A stretch of 10,534 bases of DNA. Origin: Thermoplasmatales archaeon (lineage in GTDB: Archaea > Thermoplasmatota > E2 > DHVEG-1). Below the pieces are notes generated by a model. That model was not told where the DNA came from, made no database searches, and worked only from the letters and a program-made list of their open reading frames with translations. The stretch spans positions 1 through 10,534 of the forward strand of contig JAGMDE010000071.1 of the NCBI GenBank assembly GCA_023128855.1, written 5' to 3'. Position 1 is the stretch's first letter. Every line of letters starts with the position of its first letter. Below are positions 6,157 through 10,534 of this stretch, in pieces. Both the position numbers and the translations under genes were made by a program.

Positions 6157-6861
6157 ATGTCAGAAAAACTATCATCAGAACTTAAGAAGAAAATCAGAAA
6201 GGAAGTAAAAAAAGCTAAATCAAAACTTCAGGTATCAAGAGAATTCAATATTTCTTATAAAAAAGTGCTAAGATACACAAAAGACATCAAAACAATAAAA
6301 CGAGGGATACCAAAGGATCTTATAAAGAAAATCCGAAAAGAGGTTAAAAATGGTAAAACTAAAAGACAAGTAGCAATACAATACGGAGTAACAGATAGAA
6401 CAGTATATTATCATACCCGTGATATTTGTTTATATCCTCTTAGAAATCTACGTGTCCAAGATAAAAAACTTGAACTCTTGAAAGATCTTCTAAGGGATGG
6501 TTATGCGCTATCTTCAAAAAAATATATTACAAGTGAATATAACGAGTTGAAGAAGTATTTTCCAAGTATTTGTAAGGTTAAAATGTATAATCGTGTTATT
6601 TTTTATCTTGAAGATAAAAAGGATAATGCAACACGTGCTTTCTTAGAGAAATCTCAGCGTAAAATTATCAGTTTTCAAGAGTTAAAATATGTTACTAGTG
6701 TTTTTGATTCAAATCTAAACATAAAAGAAAAAAGAAAGATTATCAATGATAACCGTTCTAAAAAGTTATTTCAGAATAAAAATTCTAAAGATTCTTCCTC
6801 TGGAGGTAATGATTCTTTGGCATTTTTTCACATTCGGAAGTACTGTAAACTATTTATCTAA
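6157..6861 (+). CDS. Tandem helix-turn-helix protein of unknown function
   Basis: A basic 234-residue protein, probably DNA-binding and cytoplasmic. Residues 12-44 and 58-90 are two copies of one helix-turn-helix unit with a 46-residue period: KIRKEVKxxKxKxQV, then a turn, then V with TxDI at the end (15 of 33 positions identical by eye). The layout resembles the HTH of resolvases and of transposase-associated proteins. No catalytic recombinase or DDE domain is present. Residues about 100-190 form a second module (KLELLKDLLRDGYALSS, KYFPSICKVKMYNRVIF, RKIISFQELKYV) that I recall, without proof, from hypothetical proteins in related archaea. The tail is Ser/Gly/Asn-rich, and its last four codons including the stop overlap the convergent prs gene by 12 bases, so the end may have been remodelled. 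The four repeated elements upstream are candidate binding sites. A regulator or a mobile-element accessory protein are both possible. Confidence 0.75.
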   Translation: MSEKLSSELKKKIRKEVKKAKSKLQVSREFNISYKKVLRYTKDIKTIKRGIPKDLIKKIRKEVKNGKTKRQVAIQYGVTDRTVYYHTRDICLYPLRNLRVQDKKLELLKDLLRDGYALSSKKYITSEYNELKKYFPSICKVKMYNRVIFYLEDKKDNATRAFLEKSQRKIISFQELKYVTSVFDSNLNIKEKRKIINDNRSKKLFQNKNSKDSSSGGNDSLAFFHIRKYCKLFI

Positions 6862-7704
6862 GAAGGGAGATATTGCAGGTGCAATTTTTACTTTGCTAAA
6901 TTTACTTTGTATTGTGTCAGTAGATATGATTTCACTACACCCTGCCGTAGTCAACTTTTTAATTGCACCACCTGCAAAAAGACCGTGTGTGCATGCTACA
7001 AATACATTTTTTGCACCATGTTTTTTAAGTTCTTGAATGGATTTTGCCATTGTGCCGCCTGTAGAGATTATGTCATCAATTATTGCTACATTTTTATTTT
7101 GTGCATCAAGCTTTTTTGGTTTTATTTCAATAGTTTCGCCATCAATTCTAGTTTTTTCCATATAATCAAAATTACATTTGATGATTTTTGAGGCTTCCTT
7201 TGCCCGTTCAAGAGCTCCTTTGTCTGGCGCAAGAACCATATCTATTTCTTTTTCCTTAAGATATTTTGCTAATTCTGGGATAGCTGAACAACTAACTGCC
7301 GATGTAGAAAAAAAATCTAAAATATACTCTTTATGCGGATCTACAGTTATGACTTTGTCAGCACTTAAACTTATTAAATTTGCCATCGCCTTTGCACTTA
7401 TTGGTTCCCCTTCTTTAAATTTTGTATCTTGCCTAGCATAGCCAAAATACGGGATGACAACTGTTATTTTTTTTGCTCCTGCTTCTTCTGCTGCATTTTG
7501 TAATATAAAAAGTTCTATTATGTTAGGATCTGGATATGTGGTCTGTACTATTACCACATGTTCTCCCGAAATATCATCCATAATTCGTAAATAGAATTCA
7601 TCATCTGGAAAGCGTTTTGATATAGTATTTGCTAAAGGTACTTTCAGTTCTTTAGACAAATCCTCTGCTGTATTCTTAGATGCTGTTCCCCCAATAATAT
7701 ACAT
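6850..7704 (-). CDS. prs: Ribose-phosphate pyrophosphokinase (PRPP synthetase), archaeal type
   Basis: Makes 5-phosphoribosyl-1-diphosphate from ribose 5-phosphate and ATP in the cytoplasm, feeding purine, pyrimidine, histidine and tryptophan synthesis. From the ATG at 7704 it has 284 residues, the usual size of the short archaeal enzymes (bacterial ones are about 315). Visible motifs are RFPDDEFYLRI (31-41), IPYFGYARQD of the catalytic flexible-loop region (84-93), VDPHKE for metal/ATP binding (121-126), VLAPDKGALERAKE (157-170) and the PRPP-binding loop VAIIDDIISTGGTM (206-219). An in-frame TTG at 7713 would add three residues. I prefer the ATG because related enzymes begin close to the MYIIGG strand, and because a TATA-like CTAAAAATAC upstream (about 7729-7738) would place transcription near 7708. 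No Shine-Dalgarno is seen. It is divergent from the surface-protein gene and overlaps the end of the HTH gene by 12 bases. No key residue appears to be missing. Confidence 0.95.
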   Translation of the reverse strand: MYIIGGTASKNTAEDLSKELKVPLANTISKRFPDDEFYLRIMDDISGEHVVIVQTTYPDPNIIELFILQNAAEEAGAKKITVVIPYFGYARQDTKFKEGEPISAKAMANLISLSADKVITVDPHKEYILDFFSTSAVSCSAIPELAKYLKEKEIDMVLAPDKGALERAKEASKIIKCNFDYMEKTRIDGETIEIKPKKLDAQNKNVAIIDDIISTGGTMAKSIQELKKHGAKNVFVACTHGLFAGGAIKKLTTAGCSEIISTDTIQSKFSKVKIAPAISPFLDK

Positions 7705-7764
7705 TTTAGACAATTTAGAAATTACGTATGTATTTTTAGTGGTTTCGTAAATTTCGTGAGAAAG

Positions 7765-7772
7765 TTTTTATA
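7765..7772 (+). promoter_or_regulatory. TATA box of the surface-protein gene in the divergent spacer
   Basis: TTTTTATA is centred about 31 bases before the ATG at 7800 and about 43 before the ATG at 7812. The predicted transcript start near 7795 would leave almost no leader for the first start codon, or a leader of about 17 bases for the second. The 95-base spacer to prs must also hold the prs promoter; the reverse complement here (CTTATAAAAAC) is itself TATA-like, so the two promoters may be close or overlapping. Confidence 0.5.
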
Positions 7773-7799
7773 AGAATCATTTGTTTAGTTAATTAGTGG

Positions 7800-10004
7800 A
7801 TGTGGGTGTTTATGCGTTCAGATAGAATAGTAAGCTTGACGATAGTAACTTTAATTTTATTGTCGATTTTTATAGTTAACACAGCAAGTGCAGATGAAAC
7901 AGTTGATAATCTAGTTGATGCAACGTTTAACATCGAGCTTGTAACTGCTACTGAATTCAAAATAAATGTTTATATGGATGTCATTCGAGCAGTCGCTTTT
8001 AGAACAACATATGATAATAGTGCTATACAAAACCTAGTGACGAGTAATGACGATGATGATAAAGAGTCCCTTGGAGTTATTAAAAACTATCTCCATAACT
8101 CATTGTTAAATCAGATTAGAGGCTCTTTTGAAAATGCAAATGTTGATGAATTACAAAGTAAACCAGTATATGAAAACAATCAGTTTACTGAGGAATACAA
8201 TGTAAACATTACATCAGCATATCTTGGTGTTGATGAAATAGTAAATGTTCATGATTTTATAAATGGCGTTTTAGACATGGGAGCATATGTAAACTATTCT
8301 CTTAATCTTCAGGCTAAAACAGGATGGAATAATACATACCTTATAGAGTTTGGAGATAATTTAAATTATAAACGTACAACCGGAGAATTATTCGGGGATA
8401 AAATAAGATGGATTGTACTAAATTGGAATGGAGAAACTCCAGACAAAATTGCTGAATTACAACTAAAAATGGATGATCCAACAACATCCTCTCAAACAGC
8501 AGAGGATATTTTCCTAGAATTCATACTAGATTCTGCAAATGTTGAATCAACTACCTTAACAACCAATGTTATAGTAAAAACCGTCGATATTCGGCCTTAT
8601 AATGTGGTGCCTGATTTCATCAGTAATCTAGATTTTGTACCCGCGGATGGTATAAGATTATTTGTGAGTAATGGCTTCATGCTATGGAACGAAACTTATG
8701 AGGTAAATATTAAACCATTAGAAGAAAAAATTAAAACCACCATTGAAGGATCATCGTTTAATCAGACACTTGATATTTTATTTATTTGGGACAACGCCAC
8801 AACCAGCGGTTGCCCAACTCCGTTTGAAATATCAAATATGGATGATGAGCCATCAATAATTGCAATATTATCAGATGATAATATAAACCTTAAAATATGT
8901 GATATTACAAGTAAAGCCTTTTTTGGTCTAATAAATTCAGGCGCAGATGCAAACATAACTAGAGAGGATATTAATTTTGGAGATGATCTGAGTAATATTG
9001 GTCATAATTACTCAGTTATGTTTTATTTGCCCAATAATCTATATTTGGAAAATGAAAATATTTATACTTGGAACGAAAGTGATCTTATCTCAGGCATATT
9101 TGATTCAGATATTGCACCTCGTTATTTTGACGAAGAAAAAGACACCGTGATAGAAATCGAGGTAAAAACCAGTGACTTGAATTTACTTAGCTTTTTCACA
9201 GGAGAAACAGAACTAACCTTTGGTTTAAAAATGACAGAAACAAGAAATTATAACATAACTAACTTGCCAGAGCAATTTACATTACCTGAAAAAGTAGCTA
9301 TTAACTATCTAAACTCTGATGCTTTAAGATTGTGTGTAAAAGAAAAAGTGTTTAGTGAAGATAGTATAAGTGATTTCTTAAAAGATGAGAAAAATCTTTT
9401 TGAAGATACATTGAAACAGGTCATATCTGGATTAGAAGTAAGTGCAAATGTGAATAGAGATATTTTTGACGAATCTATAAATTCATGGGACGGAAATATC
9501 TCAGACATGGGCTCTGATACACCTGTAAAAACATCTTCATATTCACATAGTACTCATCCTATATCTTTTGATCTTTCGTTTATCCCCCCAGGATTTGATA
9601 TTCCTGCTAAAACCTTTAATTTTACAGGTTTGCCAAATCAGGATGTCAAATACAAAGTGATATTCCCACATGGAATTTCTGTAACTCTCAATGATTCAAC
9701 ATTTAAAACAGAAAGAAAAGAAATGGAGGACGGTAGACACTTCATTGAAATCTCATTCAATGCTTCTGAATCAGACCTTACAGTAAGCGTTGATTGTAAA
9801 ATGACTGCGTCTGCACTTTTCGTTATAGGTGTCTTTATGCCATGTATAATTTGCTTTGTTATTGCAATAATTTTGATGATCCTTATCTATTTCATCAGAA
9901 GAAAGAGAAGAGGCAGAAAAAAGACTATAACAGCTGTTGATGAAGAAGAGACAGGTTATGAAGGTGAAGATTACTACGTGCCACCACCCCCAGGTGGCAA
10001 ATAG
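7800..10004 (+). CDS. Type I membrane surface protein of unknown function
   Basis: 734 residues that I cannot assign to a named family. Residues 1-32 are a signal peptide (basic MRSDR, hydrophobic core to FIVN, cleavage after TASA). Residues 33-671 are predicted extracellular, acidic and rich in Asn, with at least 14 N-x-S/T sequons, which fits an N-glycosylated archaeal surface protein. A single membrane span covers 672-699 (ALFVIGVFMPCIICFVIAII and on), followed by a stop-transfer RRKRRGRKK and a short cytoplasmic tail with an acidic patch and ending VPPPPGGK. The segment before the membrane (VIFPHGISVTL, then GRHFIEISFNASES) is beta-rich, and I recall similar wording before the membrane span of other archaeal proteins, unverified. 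The start could also be the ATG at 7812 (MRSDRIVSL), which gives a more standard signal peptide. It stands alone, convergent with the reductase gene 14 bases downstream. Role unknown. Confidence 0.85.
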   Translation: MWVFMRSDRIVSLTIVTLILLSIFIVNTASADETVDNLVDATFNIELVTATEFKINVYMDVIRAVAFRTTYDNSAIQNLVTSNDDDDKESLGVIKNYLHNSLLNQIRGSFENANVDELQSKPVYENNQFTEEYNVNITSAYLGVDEIVNVHDFINGVLDMGAYVNYSLNLQAKTGWNNTYLIEFGDNLNYKRTTGELFGDKIRWIVLNWNGETPDKIAELQLKMDDPTTSSQTAEDIFLEFILDSANVESTTLTTNVIVKTVDIRPYNVVPDFISNLDFVPADGIRLFVSNGFMLWNETYEVNIKPLEEKIKTTIEGSSFNQTLDILFIWDNATTSGCPTPFEISNMDDEPSIIAILSDDNINLKICDITSKAFFGLINSGADANITREDINFGDDLSNIGHNYSVMFYLPNNLYLENENIYTWNESDLISGIFDSDIAPRYFDEEKDTVIEIEVKTSDLNLLSFFTGETELTFGLKMTETRNYNITNLPEQFTLPEKVAINYLNSDALRLCVKEKVFSEDSISDFLKDEKNLFEDTLKQVISGLEVSANVNRDIFDESINSWDGNISDMGSDTPVKTSSYSHSTHPISFDLSFIPPGFDIPAKTFNFTGLPNQDVKYKVIFPHGISVTLNDSTFKTERKEMEDGRHFIEISFNASESDLTVSVDCKMTASALFVIGVFMPCIICFVIAIILMILIYFIRRKRRGRKKTITAVDEEETGYEGEDYYVPPPPGGK

Positions 10005-10018
10005 AAAGAATGGACAGT

Positions 10019-10534
10019 TTATTCAATAATTGCGCCTGGGACAAGTTTTAGAAGAGACGGAGTTTTTTTTAATAACGGTTTTATTAGTTTAGAGGGGGAA
10101 TCGATGTCACCATATTTTGTAATAATTTCAGATATCTTTGGATTTTGAAATTTTTCTATGTACTTATCAAACTGCTTGTCTGATAAGCTTTTATAGATTT
10201 TTCTAAATTTCATTCCGAGGTACAACTCTCTACCAATATCATCAGACCATAACTTATGATATTTCTTTAGAATTCCAGAGGTATAATCTCTCTTTTGTAA
10301 AGCTTCTATTGAAACAGATGAACAATGATTTGCACATAAAAGACCTGTATATATCCCCCCGCCTGAAGTCGGCTTAACCTGCGCAGCTGCATCTCCTACA
10401 ACAAGAACATTAGAGTCAAATGTTTTTTTCAACGCGCCTAGTGGGACTATACCTGCTATATATTTGGTAATTTCCATTTTCTCAAAAAATTGTTGAGTTA
10501 AATTACTTTTCAAAAAATTTGAAAAATATTGTTT
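10019..10534 (-). CDS. Geranylgeranyl reductase family protein, C-terminal part (runs off the window)
   Basis: FAD-dependent reductase that, in archaea, typically saturates the geranylgeranyl chains of membrane ether lipids. The visible 172 codons are the C-terminal half of a protein that normally has about 390-450 residues. The diagnostic piece is GDAAAQVKPTSGGGIYTGL at 10340-10396, the second FAD-contact motif of this family, preceded by GIVPLGALKK (the substrate-side strand) and NVLVVGDA. After it come a helix-rich tail with YHKLWSDDIGRELYLGMKFR and the end LVPGAIIE. The reading frame stays open to the right edge, so the true start and the N-terminal GxGxxG nucleotide-binding motif lie outside; the TTG at 10513 is not a real start. 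A paralogue acting on other isoprenoids (quinone side chains, for example) cannot be excluded. The 14-base gap to the convergent surface-protein gene leaves little room for a terminator. Confidence 0.9.
   Translation of the reverse strand, partial: KQYFSNFLKSNLTQQFFEKMEITKYIAGIVPLGALKKTFDSNVLVVGDAAAQVKPTSGGGIYTGLLCANHCSSVSIEALQKRDYTSGILKKYHKLWSDDIGRELYLGMKFRKIYKSLSDKQFDKYIEKFQNPKISEIITKYGDIDSPSKLIKPLLKKTPSLLKLVPGAIIE

Noticed and set aside
6907..7441. Plus-strand frames of 94 and 87 codons opposite prs
   Set aside because: They are shadows of the strongly supported prs gene on the other strand.
1..10534. tRNA, rRNA or other structured RNA genes
   Set aside because: No tRNA-like T-loop/anticodon pattern or rRNA segment was seen by eye in the intergenic stretches; a covariance-model scan would settle it.

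Overview
The window looks like a piece of an AT-rich archaeal genome. A short archaeal-type ribose-phosphate pyrophosphokinase and a geranylgeranyl-reductase-family enzyme (archaeal membrane lipid saturation) point to Archaea. So do T-rich terminators and TATA boxes placed about 26-31 bases before start codons that lack a Shine-Dalgarno sequence. The style of the surface proteins, especially the tail motif MPKNK followed by FLxxHPxLFPxL, makes me favour Thermoplasmatota. That lineage call is inference from memory, not a search result.

Layout, left to right. (1) Bases 1-299, minus strand: the C-terminal end of a DDE transposase whose front part is missing, marking the edge of a disturbed region. 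(2) Bases 300-474: promoter region with a 12-bp palindrome, a TATA-like box and a strong Shine-Dalgarno. (3) Bases 475-5505: a 1676-residue secreted RHS/YD-repeat protein with signal peptide, N-terminal beta-sandwich, DUF6531-like module, about 40 YD repeats, RHS core and a 164-residue C-terminal tip I cannot assign. (4) Bases 5506-5697: a decayed tail of a surface protein, lying directly behind the RHS stop codon in the same frame. (5) Bases 5698-6156: a terminator, then an intergenic stretch with four copies of a CCA-N9-TGG element. (6) Bases 6157-6861: a protein with two tandem helix-turn-helix repeats. (7) Bases 6850-7704, minus strand: prs. (8) Bases 7800-10004: a type I membrane surface protein of unknown function. 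(9) Bases 10019-10534, minus strand: C-terminal part of a geranylgeranyl reductase, running off the right edge.

The left two thirds (1 to about 6850) reads as an accessory region: transposon debris, one giant repeat protein, a gene fragment and a DNA-binding protein. The right third is ordinary chromosome. prs makes PRPP for nucleotide, histidine and tryptophan synthesis, and the reductase finishes archaeal lipids. prs is divergent from the surface-protein gene, and the surface-protein gene is convergent with the reductase.

The most interesting signal is a motif F-x2-FL-x2-HP-x-L-x2-L. It occurs twice in tandem as an insertion in the middle of the RHS repeats, and again in the degraded tail just after the RHS stop. 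Together with the same-frame stop and a probable small indel, this suggests that the RHS gene once ended in, or was recombined into, a surface protein carrying this lineage-specific tail.
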